DNA from: Schistocephalus solidus
Lineage: Eukaryota; Platyhelminthes; Cestoda; Diphyllobothriidea; Diphyllobothriidae
Direction: 5' to 3'
DNA: 64,000 bases
Assembly (NCBI GenBank): GCA_017591395.1
Contig: WEDG01000804.1
Span: 26,001-90,000 of the forward strand
Every line of letters starts with the position of its first letter. Positions within the stretch are counted from its first letter, which is position 1. Below are positions 44,216 to 57,850 of this stretch, piece by piece. Position numbers and translations under genes: made by a program. The notes under the pieces were generated by a model. It was not told the origin of the DNA and searched no databases. It was given only the letters and a program-made list of their open reading frames with translations.

Positions 44216-44329
44216 CCCAAACAGTTAGGCAACAATGTGATTCAACTTTGAAAAATCCCTGTCCAATTATTGTTCCGCGGATACGTCAAAGTCGTCGTCA
44301 AAACACCAGTCAGGGGGGGTGAGGAGTTA

Positions 44330-46835
44330 AACAGAACGAGTTGTCATTTGGCCCATAAAATAGAGCGTGATACTGATAATTCCACTGTGTTGATCAGCTG
44401 ATAAACAGTGTAAACCCTAATGGCATCCCAGCTCATTGCTTTTCATGCAGGCAAGAGCACAGTAAAAGTTTAAAGTGTGCTGAAAGGTGAAAGTTTGGAT
44501 TTTCCGAGAAGGGCATTTCCTGACAAGTTTAAAAGGCGAGCAGATGAGACCTTTTAAATCGACCATGGTAAACTCCGGTAGCTCACAAGTGACCCAACCG
44601 ACCAAAATTCGTGTGTGCGTAGTAGTACAACCGGACTTCAAATTATCACTGATCTCAACGCAATGGCGAGGCAGAGGGAAGGGCATAAAACTGTTGCCGG
44701 CACGATGCTTAAGGCTTAATTTAAACCAGTTTATGGAGTGCTCATCATATAATTAGGCCTCATTGGATCGGATCAGGGGGCAGTAGAATAGGCTGACATA
44801 ACTTTAAGAAAGACGGTAAATGCACCAATAGTTTTTTGAGTGGATAGCTTGCAGTGTCCGTCCGGTCGTTTATGGTGGTCAGAAGTCAGAAAGCTGCCCG
44901 GGCTAGCGCAGACACACCAGAGGTGGGAAGCAAATGGTGAGAAAAGCGTCTTTTCTGACAGTCGAGCTTCAGGAACCCAGAGCATTGATTTAACCGGTTC
45001 ATGATCCCATGGACTCAGGAGAGGAAGCAACCTGCATTACTGAAGGCGCACGAGAAAAGAACTCATGTGCCTACACTCCCTCCCCTCCAATGCCAACAGA
45101 AATTCCGAAAAAAATTGACAACACAAGTTTGGCTGGTAAGTATTAAATCTTCAGACCGAAGAACAGACTACCCCACCGTGGATGGGTAAAAATTGGGTAG
45201 TTTAGAGGATCAAGGCTTACTCAAAACGAGAAGTATATCCGAACCAACGTTTGTTGTGCGTGCATACTATAAAGCTATTGGTTAAAAGTCCCTCTCACGA
45301 TTTTCTGGCATTAAGGTGCCGGATGGGAGTTAATCTGGTGTGCACGATCGTCTGTTTTGCATTGCTCTCTCTCTCTCCCATCCGATCCACTTAAACACAA
45401 TACCTTTCCCTCTTTGTTCCTTGTTACGTGAATGCTTGCGAGCAACTATCTACATTCCGGTTGCATTCTCATTTTCGTGCCGGAACGCGCCTGACTGACA
45501 CCTTTGTGTAGAGGTGTCTAAGACGATGCTACGAACGGCCAAGAACTCAATGATGTTTTTGAACGTCCAATTATGTATGTCCCCTCATTATTCCTCTTCT
45601 TGGCGTTCACTTCGACTCAGTACTGTCTGTGTCCGCCTCATGAATACCGACGGTGGTGTTCATATTTAACTGTTCTCTCATTTTAATTGAGGAGATTTAA
45701 AGATATTGATTGGTTTGGGAGAGCTAAACGATGAACACTACTCGAAGATCAACTCCTACCATTTTTACAACTGTTTTATGATTAGTACCGAAGGCGACGG
45801 GTGACTTGCAGAGACTGCTGGATATCGAAGGGATACTATTGGTGGACATGAAGATCATTACACAAGTCAAGTCTCTCCCCGTAGTTGCTTGGCTTGTGAA
45901 ACAGGGAGAGATTGAATTTTACCGACGGTTTCCTTTTTCGTTGTTTTGAGTCGAAGAGGCATGCTGAATTGTTGGTAAACAAAATTATCATACCGGTTCA
46001 TCCTCTTGAAAGGACAGTAATGGGGCCTAACCTGGCGGTGGATCCCGAGCTTCCCGGAGCAGGTCGGCTAAGATGCGCCTGACCCAGAATGTAACAAAAC
46101 CACTCCCAATTTCAATTGCTTCATAAAATGCGATAGGGTAATGCGGGAGGTCGTATTTAAAGAACCATGTAGGGCACATCTTTTAGCCCCTTTCCCCGAG
46201 AAGTAGTCAGTGCAGCCCTAACTAGGATGACGACTTGCGAAATCTACCAGGAGTAAGGGCTCTGATATGACGGAACGATAACTTGAACAAGTTCGAAGCG
46301 CCTATGGGGTGGCCTAACACGCTAGCCGTAGGAATTTTGTAGGTGAAAGCGATTACACGACGTGGAGAAGCCCCAGATTGCATCAGTTACCTTGATGGGT
46401 CAACAGCTGCCTGCAGCCCGATGTGATCGGAGGGTGCCAGGGATGAGGGCAAGGCGGAACCATTCAGCAAACTCACCAATGTGTTCGATGGACACCGCGA
46501 GGATTTTGCAGCGGGAATGTCTAACAAACGCAACCATGAACCTGTATTGACCACCACCTCGGCATCCCAGCCGGGCAGCTACAATCAGACAGTTCAAAAC
46601 GCCTTAGTCAGATGAGGACTTGAGGTCCAATTCTCTTCTTCAAGGAGATACCACCTGTCACCTCTGTGGCTGAGATTGCTAAAGGTTAGTGAATAAAACG
46701 CGCATAGGAACAGCCCGAGGAAACGTCCATGCCTGCTAGGACAACTGGCAACTACAGGGAACGGATAAAGAGAACGCTAAATGCTCTAGTATAAGGCGAA
46801 ACCCAAGAAACTTAAATTGAATGCTCGAAGAGAAA
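44330..46835. other. No recognised gene
   Basis: No domain-bearing frame, RNA gene or named repeat recognised. A small CT patch lies at 45365-45380. Confidence 0.4.
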
Positions 46836-46839
46836 GGTT

Positions 46840-47063
46840 TCAGAAGGAAAGACAAGAGAACACGTAAGAAGGTTAAGAAAAGTACAAATGGAAAGAAAAC
46901 AAAGATCTCAAAGAGAGAGTGGGTGAGGGACAAGAGAGAATGAGAAACGAAGAAAGTATAAGAAGGGGAATTAAAAGGACGAGGCGGAGATAAAGGGGTG
47001 GGAAGAAAGACGAGAGAAAAGGGGAAGGAGCGGTCGTTGCAGTAGGAGAAGTATTAGTAGTAA

Positions 47064-47102
<39 letters not shown>

Positions 47103-47110
47103 AAGTAGAC

Positions 47111-47146
<36 letters not shown>

Positions 47147-47150
47147 ATAT

Positions 47151-47203
<53 letters not shown>

Positions 47204-47245
47204 GTAGCAGTAGGGGGAGGAGGAGGTGGGTGAGGTAGGTGAGGT
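46840..47245 (+). repeat. Purine-rich tract with (TAG)n microsatellite
   Basis: A/G-rich from 46840 leads into (TAG/AGT)n at 47053-47212 with a few variants (taata, acgtag, attag), then GGAGG. Leucine-rich minus-strand frames here are artefacts of the repeat. Confidence 0.92.
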
Positions 47246-47679
47246 GTAAAGAGGAAGGCATCTTACTAAACAAAACCCACGATCGTGTGTTTGCTTGCAT
47301 GTAGCGACGCGCCGTACAGCTGCACAGTTGGCGATCGCCGGGCACGGTGAGTTGGCAGGACATTACGAAAACCGGTTGCTTACACGCGTCTCAGTTTTTG
47401 CGTTAAGCAAGTTCAAGACTACCTTAAGACAACTTCCGTTCCCAGGATGGGGGCGGGGGGGAAGGGTAGGAGTGCACAGTGTGGATAAATAGCAAACGGT
47501 TACAATCCCTCTGGTCCCCACAGGGGAGACGAAAAGTTCGTGTGTTCACGCCAGACCTGCTTCAGTCAGATTACCGTTGTGTCATCCTCGTCCTTGGCCA
47601 CATTGCTGTTTATGCACACGTGAAGCGTTAGAAACGAAGATTTCACTACCGAAAATTCCCTAAACGCTGATTCACTCTT

Positions 47680-47950
47680 TTCGGGGACGGAGGAGGAGGA
47701 CGAGGACGAGGAGAAAACTTTCGCCAGGCAGGGGAGCCAATGGCGGCGAGAGGTGGGAGAGAAGACACGCAAGGGTGTCAGAAGAGGATACCAAAGTTGT
47801 GCAGAAAAAGGAGATGAGGGCGATGGTAAGAAGATTTGAAAAAAAAAGAAGAAACAGAAAACGGTGGGAACGAACCGGGACGATGAGGAGGGTGGGAAGA
47901 TGAGGATCAGAAAGAAGAGGAGACGAGACAAGGAAAAAAGAGTTTGATGA
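47680..47950 (+). repeat. Purine-rich strand-asymmetric tract
   Basis: GGAGGAGGACGAGGACGAGG core near 47690 and further A/G-rich sequence. It resembles the tracts at 34.5 and 55.8 kb. Confidence 0.7.
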
Positions 47951-48434
47951 TTGCAGGACAAGCGAAATTCGGCTTCAAGAGGAAAGGTTTTGTAGATAAG
48001 AAAACAGAAGGCACACAAGTAGTGTAGCCGGTCAGGTAATTTCTGTTCAGTGGTAGTTTCGATCGTCTCCGTTGAGGGTGCGCAACAGTGATCAATGTTC
48101 AGTGCGCATTAGCGCACAACTTAGTCCTGTTCATGGACGCAAAATTGACTAATAAGTGGCTGCTGTAAATCTGAAAGAGAACATATTTGCATCGAAAACA
48201 TCCTTAAACAATCGAATCTAAAAATACGGAGTCCATCATTGCTACAGTAAACAGTAAACGTCGAAACTTCAGTTCTATCTACAACGTCCGAACGTGGGCG
48301 ATTGGCGATGTCATTAAAGGGCGCAAATGAAGCAACAGCAAATTTTGGTCCCAGTTGACTGAGCTAAATAAATAGTTTCCACAGGCACATGTAGAACGCG
48401 TGTAGTGACAAAACAACATCCCTTGAATAGAGCG

Positions 48435-48808
48435 GGCTTTTGAAATTGAGCTACCGTTGTTTCTGCTCTCCATTTGCATATAAATTTTCTTATTTATGCA
48501 TCGGTTGGCCTATTTCTCCCATTATATACCGTTTTTTAAGCGTCTCTATCGATTCGAACTACAATAATGATTTCAGCAGCGCGGGACGCTGGCAGTGTTT
48601 TGAAGGAAATCTAATTTGATCTACATTTTGTGAGTAGTTGAACGACGAGTCATCGTGAAGTCGATAGTTGCAGTCTTCGGTCATTCGTTTGTTTTCTTCC
48701 GGTGATAGGTGGTTTGTGTGCCCAACCTTATTCATGGTGAACGGTGGAATTTTTGCTGACAATTTTGGAATTTTACTTTCAAAATAAAGCGTAACTCTCT
48801 CTCTCTCA
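48435..48808 (+). mobile_element. AATAAA-(CT)n repeat family, copy 3
   Basis: Parallel to 37160-37505: ttgaaattgagctaccgt, gggacgctggcagtgttttg, cccaaccttattcatggtga, then tggaattttactttcaaaat, AATAAAG and (CT)n. Confidence 0.8.
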
Positions 48809-49774
48809 AAGTCCTTCCTGTGTTATTATTGATCGTCGGCCAGCCATTCCCAAAATGACTGCCCATCTGAGGTCGTGAGTAAATGGAAAGCATCCCCGAA
48901 AGTCATATTCGCCCTCCCAGGCCGATTTAAGGAATTTTTTAGAGCAAAATCGATTGGCTGAACGCTTAAAACTGGTCTGAAATTTCCTGGAAATTAAAAA
49001 GACTGCTAATCAGTACTCAAGAAGGAATTTCCCAGTGCGTCATGCAAAAGCTGGTTGAGGCGCAGAGCAAGTAGTCCGACTCTCAGGAACGGCAAGAAAA
49101 TCAGTTGAATATCACTGTGTCAGTGCACTCGATGTTATTTTCACGATAATGTCTAGTCTGGCTTTGGACGAGCGTATAATCAGAACATTTGGAATTCTAA
49201 AAAAGTCACTCACAGTTGCGGTCGGGCCAGATGCGGCGAGAATGCGTTTGTCACGTGAAACTTGCAGGAAAAACGGAAACTTCCGGACAAGTCAGTATTC
49301 GCCGGCGGGATCAAAGGGTAACACTCGTTAAGGCATCTGGTTGGTCCTAAAAAAACGGGGTAACGAATACTGATTCATCACACACACACACAAACACACA
49401 GAAGGAGTGAGAAATAGAGACCACAGATTCAGGCACAAAACGCTTACCCCACAAACGTGTCGCTTAATAAAGCTGCAAACTTTCAGGGCGGGGATAATTC
49501 GAAGTACATTCAGGCGAACCGGCGTAATTATAATCTCAACTGTACATCAAAAGGGTCAGCAAGGGCTCCGACAGCAACCCACAGATACTGTCGATTCCGA
49601 GGATGTTCACTGTAGGGGGAGGGGAGGGGGGGCAGTGAGTCGCGCATGTTCGTCTCCATCTGTGCCCCCGAAACGGGCCGGGCGGCAAATGCGCTGGACC
49701 AACACGGGGGCCAAATGAGGGTGCGGCCGACGTTTTTTGGGTTGCGTTTCCATTACAAATGCAGAAAATGGGGT

Positions 49775-50040
49775 GGGGGGCGCACCTGCCATTCCTGCCA
49801 TTTATTACACTCTGTGGGATCTGATTCAGGTGTGGTGGCACGGTCCGGAGCACCCGATCCCGCCTCCGGTATTCTTGACTCGGTCTTGATAAGATAAGAG
49901 AGAGAGAGAGCGCGCTAGATGCACTGCAAGTCTACTATGACTCAAAACTAACCCACACGCCATTCACCATCCCTGCATCACCCCGCTGTGGAGTTCACGA
50001 GGGACATCGTTGAAATACGACGGTCAAACTGTCGTAGTGC
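49775..50040 (+). mobile_element. ZF-LINE 3' region fragment
   Basis: Keeps gatctgattcaggtgtggtg, cctccggtattcttgactcg, the tgcactgcaagtctactatg block and the tcgttgaaatacgacggtca end. Confidence 0.7.
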
Positions 50041-50399
50041 TATTAGACTTTCACAGCATCTACTGCACTCCCCTCCAATCTGGGCCCGGAGTCTAGAGAG
50101 AGCCAAGATGGCTGGAGGTGAGATCGTGGGCAGTGCGTGATGTAGCTAAACAATCCGACTCCTTTTTGCCATATACTTTTGGTCCGCTCACAATGGACCG
50201 GGTTTCAACAGAAATAAGAACAAGGTTGCCCGGAACCCACCTGAAGGAAGCAGAAGAGCCATGGAGGCCACATTTAGAGCGAGTTATTACGACCTACATC
50301 TCCGTCCTGAGTGCGCATCCCAATTACGCATGTCGTGCCGTGATCTGGTCCCCGTGTTTGGTCAAGCGCATCTGCCGCGTCACCCGTTGTACCGTCGGT

Positions 50400-50855
50400 T
50401 TCGACACTAGCCACCATATGCCGCATAGCATGGTGGCGCGGGGACGGTGACTTGCGCGTGCTTTCGTTGCGTTACATTCACACCACTCTCTCCTCCTTCT
50501 CCTTTCACCACCTGAGCCCGTTGTCATGACTAAGTCGAGAAGACTGAAGGCGGAGAGCGCACAGGTGGCTGGCGCGGCGTAGCGGTCCCTAGGCGGGTTG
50601 GCACACCTGACTCGGAGTACACCAAGTGGGAGTACCATAGAGGCCACACACTGAACTGGCTGCACGATCCGAGTTATCTCGTCAGTTGGCAACCTTCCGA
50701 GCCAGGACTTTTAGCCCAGCGTGATAGCTTCAAGCGTGTCGGATTGTTCATAGGGAGGAAAATGAGCTGTGCCCACGAGCTTACTCTCTTTTCCCATTCC
50801 CAGTTCGCAGTCTCCGTCCGAGCTGGCCAGTTTTCCGGTGTGGGGACTATGCACA
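50400..50855 (-). mobile_element. ZF-LINE 3' region fragment
   Basis: Reverse of the family: ggacggtgacttgcgcgtg, cacctgagcccgttgtcatg, and the marker ttatctcgtcagttggcaac near 50674. It faces the plus-strand fragment ending at 50040 across about 360 bp. Confidence 0.75.
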
Positions 50856-51316
50856 AAAAAACACACTGAATGTGTGACACAGCTGATGCATAGGCAGCCA
50901 GCTACTAGGCCAAACGCGGCAAACAGATAAGGCTGGCGACATAAATAAGGAGAAAGTAAATTGAGACAGCGCACTTGCAGGTTTCTTCAACCTTTTTTCA
51001 GCCAATTATAGCCTTCTACAGCATCCGAGGCCGGTGATACATACACACGCACCCATTCACAGCACCGAGGATGATGCAAGGCACATGTGCGAACTGTAAT
51101 TAGATAGGACAGGAAGTCGCCTTCTGACGAGCAAACTGTCCGAGAAAAACAAAGGATTTTTCCGAGACAACAGTTGCCAACTATACGCAGGTGTCCTCAG
51201 TCACAAGCGCATAGGAGGGGGGGGGCGCTATACTGCTGAGCATTGCAGCGAGATCACAGATAACGGATTTATATCAAGAGAAAAAAAACACAAATGGAAC
51301 CCTCGGAACACACCCA

Positions 51317-51460
51317 TGTGTCGGGTCCTAACACTTCTTCTATGCAGCCGCCATACATGGCGGCAATAGTTTTGTTTATTGTGACTGTTATCGAAGGTGA
51401 CAGTTTACTGATGAGAGACACCGACTACTTGGCCGACACATGATTTGGCGCCGGAACTAT
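51317..51460 (+). mobile_element. Candidate LTR with primer-binding site
   Basis: A 124-bp segment starts TGTGTCGG (51317) and ends CCGACACA (51440), an 8-bp perfect inverted terminal pair of the TG...CA type. Five bases later comes TGGCGCCGGAAC (51446-51457), which has the TGG start of a tRNA primer-binding site. A short ATG frame (MQTPAPPHPQPQQFVSLSPA) follows, proline/glutamine-rich like some Gag starts, but it stops soon. No second LTR was found, so this would be a 5' end fragment of a retrotransposon of unknown family. Confidence 0.5.
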
Positions 51461-51749
51461 GCAAACACCCGCTCCCCCCCACCCGCAACCGCAGCAGTTC
51501 GTTTCACTTTCGCCTGCTCGACTCGCTTGGCGTCGAGGGTGGCGGCTCTAGTTTTAATGACTGTTCGGTACCTGACCACAGCCGCCTGCCAAAGCACTTG
51601 ACCAGCTTGCAGCCACTTCAGGAGGTCTAACATCCGTACGTCTAACAGAGGTCAGCACCTGTGGCGACGTCTCCATAGAAGAGTCACTTTGCCAAACGCA
51701 TGTCAGTCCTCGAAGCTGGAACTGCCTCGATGGGCTACATATACTTGCC

Positions 51750-51910
51750 TGCTATTTTACCTACTATAACCTTCGAAAACAGCTGAGATGAAAGTGGGAT
51801 GTTTCTCATTGGGGGTGGTTAGTTAATTGGGTAGCCTGGATCCCTTTCTGTTGTTTTACCCCTTCTATCCTTCGAAAACAACTAAGATGGAGGTGGGTTA
51901 GCTCTTATGT
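51750..51910. repeat. Imperfect two-copy repeat, about 100-bp period
   Basis: ataaccttcgaaaacagctg (about 51768) and ctatccttcgaaaacaacta (about 51867), each followed by agatg.a.gtggg. A related ccttcgaaaaca string is at about 57970. Confidence 0.55.
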
Positions 51911-52129
51911 TTATCATTAGTCCGTTTGTCAGTCCTCTCTGTTGAGAAGAACGTCGCGGCGATATCAGCTGTCAGACCGAATGTCACATCCTGTCGAAGA
52001 CCTGATTGCTAACAACCTACCCGGTCGCGAAAAAGTTCACTGTTTCGACACTGCCAGCTATAGTGTAGAACTGAAAACCCCTTTAAAACGATACATTTTT
52101 AAAATCACAGTACGGAGTCTTTGAACGTA

Positions 52130-54190
52130 GATTGCTGAGCCAGAAGGAGTCAAAATAAGATGACGAAGAAGAAAAAGAAGAAGAATGAAGAAAGGATAAA
52201 TATAAATGAAGAAAAAAGAACGAAATTAGTAATGCCAACAGTGTGAACTACATAGGAGGAGACGTTCCCAAGCTGCTGAAAGGGAAAACTACATACACCT
52301 GTGAATTTCCTAAATGTGCCTCTACTCAGTGGACTGATTTTGAAAGGTTTCGTCGTCAAACACCTTAGTTTGAAAAGAATAATGAAACTTTCAGTGAATA
52401 CGAAGTGATAGCAATCAAAAAGGCAGATCAAAATCCATTGTACATGCATTTTAGCGCAAACGGTGTGATCGGAAATCAAAAGCATCTGAGGAGAGGATGG
52501 ACCAGCTAGCAGCAACGCCTAGAGGTAGTTAATTTCGTAGACCCGTGAAACGACCATCCAATGAGTGAGCTTGTGCGAAACTTAGGTCCGTCGTTACCGC
52601 TTGAGGGGAAGTCAGCGATGCGAACCCAGAGGTGCAGAGGAGCGGAACGGTTACGGTTGTGTTTGCAAGGAAACCAAGCTCATCCTAACTGACAACCAAT
52701 AAAAAAATATCAAAATAGGTAAGAAACGAGGTTCTTGATTCTGTCTGGGATTGAGTCCTTGACGAAGGTCATAGATGGGGAAGAGACACACCAAGGTGCA
52801 TAAATCGACTTGAACTTGCGTCTTTTCGTACGCAACAACATATTCACGGCGGTTTCGTAAATTATTGTAGAAGACAGTGGCTTCACATGCGCTGTTGTTC
52901 AGTAGGTGCCTCTCTAAACCACATGCGATACCTCGACTGTCGCCAACACTGTGTTATGCCCAGTAGATTGACCCAGTACCGGTGATGTGATTAGAATAAA
53001 GCGACAGCATGCTTGCGTAGCGCCTACTGCACTAAAGCTAAGCAGCCCATCTACGCGAGCTTGCCCCCTTATAATGCACCAGACGCCTGTGAAGACGACT
53101 CGGATCCAATGTGAGTGGCATCATCTTAAGGGCCACACTAAAATACGGCCATTTCATACGGATTTTCAGCTCTGAGAAGGACGGAGTCTTCCTAGTCACA
53201 ACTCTTATCAAGCGTACGAGATTTACTATAGTAAGGGATGCCATGAGGTACCGTTGGGCGGCGGGGGGATGCCTCAATCTTCCGTGAATCAGTCAGCTGT
53301 TCGAACCCATTAACCAACAGGAGGGTTGGGATCCGTCGCGGTGATCTGTAAACCTACGTCTAAAACGTGTCACCTGGCTGTGCGGCATTAAATCGTGCCG
53401 ACTCAAAGCAGCCTGACACGCGCATGCACCTAGTCAAAAAACAAGCACTGGCATTCCCCGGGTCTGAGATTCCACTTCGACTGGCGAAACGGTTTTCTTC
53501 TGGCAGGATGGGAGTTGCGTCAGTCTCCAGAGATGGACATTTTTCGTGCTGAAAAGCTGGAGGCGCGGAGTAAGAATCAAGTTGTCCGAGGAGCCCTAGC
53601 CCGCGTGGACCGGATACGTTTTATTGCACGCGAAATGCGTCGGTGTGTCAGAAGCGACATTGTGGTTCACCCCTCTCTCAATTGACCGCACGGCAAAGGA
53701 GGGGTGAGAGGTGGAGACAGCAGCAGCTATACTCTTTGTTTCAAGCTGCCAATCAACTCGGTTGCGGTGGGCGAGGGTGAGGGGTGGACTGAGACGATAA
53801 AGGGAACAAAACGCAGGTGTGTAATTTGTAGCCTCTATGATTCACTGCATTGCTCTGGGACAAGGGCATAGGGAGGAAAACGAAGGCAGTCAGCTGGCGC
53901 CCCTGTATGACTCCCCAGCCATTCTCAAAGTGGCCATCGTGCAAGCAGCCACTAGAAACTGCACTGACGATGCTCCGTTACATCAGAAAGGCAGAGTATG
54001 TAAGAATACATGATGTTTTTACTGACTAAGATCTAAGTGGGTGCTAAGAATGTCAAGAATTGAACCATCGATAATTTAGAAGAGGAAGCACCGAATGCAC
54101 AGGTAGTTGTTGAATCAGAGGAGTATGACAAAGGGCGAAATCTGTTCGAGCATCAGAACAATTTGTTCATTATTCCGAGTCAGACTGAAC
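52130..54190. other. No recognised gene
   Basis: A GAA-rich patch lies at 52160-52220. Short open frames lack known domains or splice context. Confidence 0.4.
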
Positions 54191-54204
54191 GCAAGAATAG
54201 GATC

Positions 54205-54540
54205 GCGCATACATGAACATAAGTAAGCCGTGCAATGGGGCGACGAAGTATCGCAAGTTGCGGTTCACACTTGCGAAACGGGTCATGAGTTCAACTTCAC
54301 AGCCGTGAAGACAATCGTCGCGCCGGAAACTAGACGAGCTGAAAATTGGTTGAATCCTGGTCCACCGATGGAACTCAATCAATCGATGTATTGATTTGGC
54401 ACCCTGTGCAGTCACGTCCAGGCTTGCGTCACTGATAATTAATTAGTATGTACCCCTGTAAGTGTCGCACATTTTATTGCTGCTGCTCTCTCTGATGATA
54501 GATTACTCCTGCGGGCGTTTGAAAGCTCAGAATAAAAAAC
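54205..54540 (+). mobile_element. Penelope-like element remnant: endonuclease C-terminal part and 3' tail
   Basis: Plus-strand reading: IHEHK with an in-frame stop, then VAVHTCETGHEFNFTAVKTI (54260-54315), NWLNPGPPMELNQSMY, and a tail whose end cattttattgctgctgct ... gggcgtttgaaagctcagaa matches the tail of the element at 7290-7430 on its own strand. It is the best-preserved HTCE-GHEFNF block in the window but lacks everything 5' of the endonuclease. Confidence 0.75.
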
Positions 54541-55779
54541 AATTTTTTTTCGGTGCTCAAACAGTCTTCACCTTTGCCATGCAATATCCTGGGACTCGAA
54601 CCTTCGCATTCATTCGTTACTCAGCGGGGGTAACAGACCGGAGAGAGGAGGGGAAAAAAGGGGGTTATCCAAGAGAATGTCTAGAGGATGAGGATCCCAT
54701 TAGCTAAGTTGATGGTTTGGGAACTGAAGCCGCACTTTTGGGTACGGAAGGCATATGAATGGAGGACATCAAGGTCGCACACTCCAACATTAATTAAGCC
54801 CAGTTTTCTTCCATACTCGCTTGACGTGCGAAACAGAGGACGTCTGCCAATCGGAAGGTAGCGTCCTCATCAGTTTACCACAGTGTTAACTTGCCAGCAA
54901 ATATATACCCGCGAAACAATGGCTTACCGCAACACAAGGTTTGTTTTCTTGTTTTACCGATAGTTTTGTTTTTTTGCTGTCTTGATTGGAGGAGGCGCGC
55001 TCAAGGATTGAAAAAAACTTCACCACACCGATTCATCATGATGAGGAAGAGGCGTTGTAATTTTCATGATACTGTACAGTAATGGTATCTGTTAAATTTC
55101 GCTCTTAAAGTGCGGCTTCGGATGCCCGTCTACCAGGATGCAGGTGGTCGGAAATTTAACAAAACAACTTCCCGTGCGTCATTTTCAAAAAAGCGCTCCA
55201 CTTGGTTGTGAGGTCTCGCAGAGCGTGGCAGAACATTCAGGGAGGAAAAAACACTATAACTGAAGTATAATCAGAAATGGCCGCATAGCGAAGCAAACAA
55301 ACTCTGTTTGGGTGGCAAAGGTCAGAACCAGACAACCAACTATCAGGCGGAAGCCGGTCAAGTGATACTTTCAGAGGGTAGAGGAAAGGACAGACTGGTG
55401 TGCGTCAAATTCTGATTGAATAAATACCAGAGTTGCAGTGGTAGAGAATGGCAGGTGGCGAGACACGGATGAACTTCGGTTCGATGAAGTGCTTATGGTC
55501 CATCTGCTAGACCAAGGCTGTGCAACAACTACCCCGCACTCGAGCGCATGCCTGTGTTTCCAGTCCAAGCTGGTATTAAGGGTTACGATTGGCCGAATGA
55601 AGGCATAATAAACCCGAAACAGAGGGTCACAATGTACCCGTATTCGCCGTGTTCCCGCCTCTCTACACTCAAGTAGTCCGAAGTTTCGTTACAGCCGAAC
55701 GAGAGTTAAGTTCGTCGAGCTGCGCACCAGACGGATGAGGACTGATAGTACTCATCATATAAAGACAGATATTAGGAAG

Positions 55780-55950
55780 TGGAAGGAAGGAGGAGGAGGA
55801 GGAGAATGAGGAGGAGAGGAGGAGGAGGAGGAGGAGGAGGAGGAGGAGGAGGAGGAGAATGAGGACAAGAGGGGGGGAAGGAGAAGGGTGAAGGAGGATG
55901 AGGAGGTGGAGGTAGTGGAGGAGGAGGAGGGGGGCGAGGAAGCAACGATG
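55780..55950 (+). repeat. (GGA)n microsatellite
   Basis: GGA repeats with AAT and GAA interruptions. Flanking sequence is also purine-rich. Confidence 0.95.
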
Positions 55951-55999
55951 CGAGTCAAGATTGTTAACCAAATGACGCTGGGTGGACGGGCAGCAGTTT

Positions 56000-57750
56000 A
56001 AGCAGGCTTCACCACTCACGACGAACAAGGGAGACGGTGTCAGTGGGATGACGCAAAAATTTCGACTTAAACTACTTTAACGCCAGCAATTCGGTAAGCG
56101 TGCGTTTCAGATTATTTATCGCCATGTCTGCCCAGTGATTAATTTCATGACAGGGCAGTTGAAAGTGAGGGTGAAAAACAGTCAGTTGCCAGTTGGATGT
56201 TAAAAGGGCGGAAGTTAAGGGTGATTTGTGTCTTCCAAATAGATGGAAGCTATTATGTCTGGGCACAGAGGTCACGGCGGAGGGGGATGGGTGTCATGGC
56301 TTTGATGTGCGTGGAGCAAGTTACAATCAAATAAACGCACGAGCCCCGCCCTGCAGGGCTTGTTAAAGTCTCCTTCTAGCGCAATAATTGTCCACATTTT
56401 TGGCTAGGGTTACCGAGCAGGCCTTAGTTAAGCACTTCGAGACAACTCCGACGAGCTGGTGGAGTAGTCCAACTTCCTGCGCTAACGGATACCAGCGACG
56501 GTGGTCAGTCAGTCGCGGGTTCGTCTATGCAAGTCCTCCAACTACCCCCGGCGCTGGAGCTGAGCCCCACATACATTCCTGCCGGTATGCTACCACAAAA
56601 CCCAAGCACATCACGATGAAAGCCCTCGCCTGTGCTCCTGGGCTACGAACTTGATCATAAGCCCACCTGTGTGGCACGCCCCAATAACCCCCTCCCATCT
56701 TTCCCCATCATTTGTCATTCCTCACTTTTCGTTGTCCCACCGTGAGGCACATTCCTGTTAAGTCTGATGATTAAAATCGAAAATATACTTCATAACTGTC
56801 TGCAAGTGTGTCATCGCCGGAGTTAAAACCTCTCAACCTAACAGGATAACGCTCTAGTAGATCGAAACCCCCTCCCCATCTCCGCCGCCCTTCAAGACTG
56901 ACACAGCGGGGGAACTGAGACCGTTTGCGTGAGAAGGACAAATTGCACGCAGAGGGCGAAAATATTTCGGCGGTTGCTGTGTCCTGCCGCCTCCCATCCC
57001 CCACGCCTCCGTCACCACCCCTACCCGGCCGACAGAGATCCTTATGGTGTAAATTAGGGTGAATGGTGGGCAGGGGGGGGGAATGGAGGAGTGATTTCGT
57101 GGGAGAGGACGGGCAACTGCTTGCCGGAGTATTAATCATGAAAAGACATCAGAGACCCGCGACAGGGGCAGTAACTACGGCAGTGGCGGCGGCGGCAGAG
57201 ACCCGACGTAGTATGAGCTGGTGCGTACGTGACCAGGGTTAGGATCTCAGAGGTGCAGGGTGGGAGGGAGGGGGAGGAGGAAGGAGTAAGGGAAGATCTT
57301 TAAGTGGTGGCAGACGTGACCTCTGATGCTCAAACCTCATCTCTGTATGACGGTATTAGAAGCGAAATTTATTTATGTGATTACTCCATTTCACAGCATC
57401 AATTACCAAAATACGAATGTGCATAGGTGCTTGGTCACAAAATGTCTGTGCTCTGTGGTGCAGAAGATATGCTTGGCATGAGTTTACACCACGAAACAGC
57501 AGCTGAAATCTTGAGATATGACCTTTACTGAAAATGCATTCATAACCTAGAGGTTTAGCTCATACACTGTAGCATGTTGGCTTTCCACCACGATCAACTT
57601 CGACGGTCCCACGTGAAATCGAGTGTGTAACATTTTATTTATTAAAATTTCTAATTGGTACGATGGCTTATATGCCCTCCTAAAGAGGACATAAGAACGG
57701 AAACTGCCCACAATACCGGCGTTCACGCAAATTCCCGGATTATGACTGAT
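56000..57750. other. No recognised gene
   Basis: G+C content rises at 56870-57260 with a GGCGGCGGCGG patch near 57185. The minus-strand frame at 56771-57139 has no known domain. Confidence 0.4.
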
Positions 57751-57754
57751 TTTA

Positions 57755-57850
57755 GGGTAAAGTTCAAGGCCGGGTTAGGTTTAGCGTTATCGTAAGTTAG
57801 GGTCAACTTCGGGTTTAGGATTTAGGGTATCGTTTAATGCTAGTATTAGT
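57755..57850 (+). repeat. Degenerate telomere-like TTAGGG block
   Basis: gattttagggtaaagttc, gggttaggtttagcgttatc, agttagggtcaacttcgggt and ttaggatttagggtatcg show clustered imperfect hexamers. Confidence 0.55.

Noticed and set aside
46971..47363. 130-codon leucine-rich minus-strand frame
   Set aside because: Arises from the (TAG)n microsatellite and purine tract.
54170..54415. Minus-strand 81-codon frame
   Set aside because: It is antisense to the plus-strand PLE endonuclease remnant (HTCETGHEFNF).
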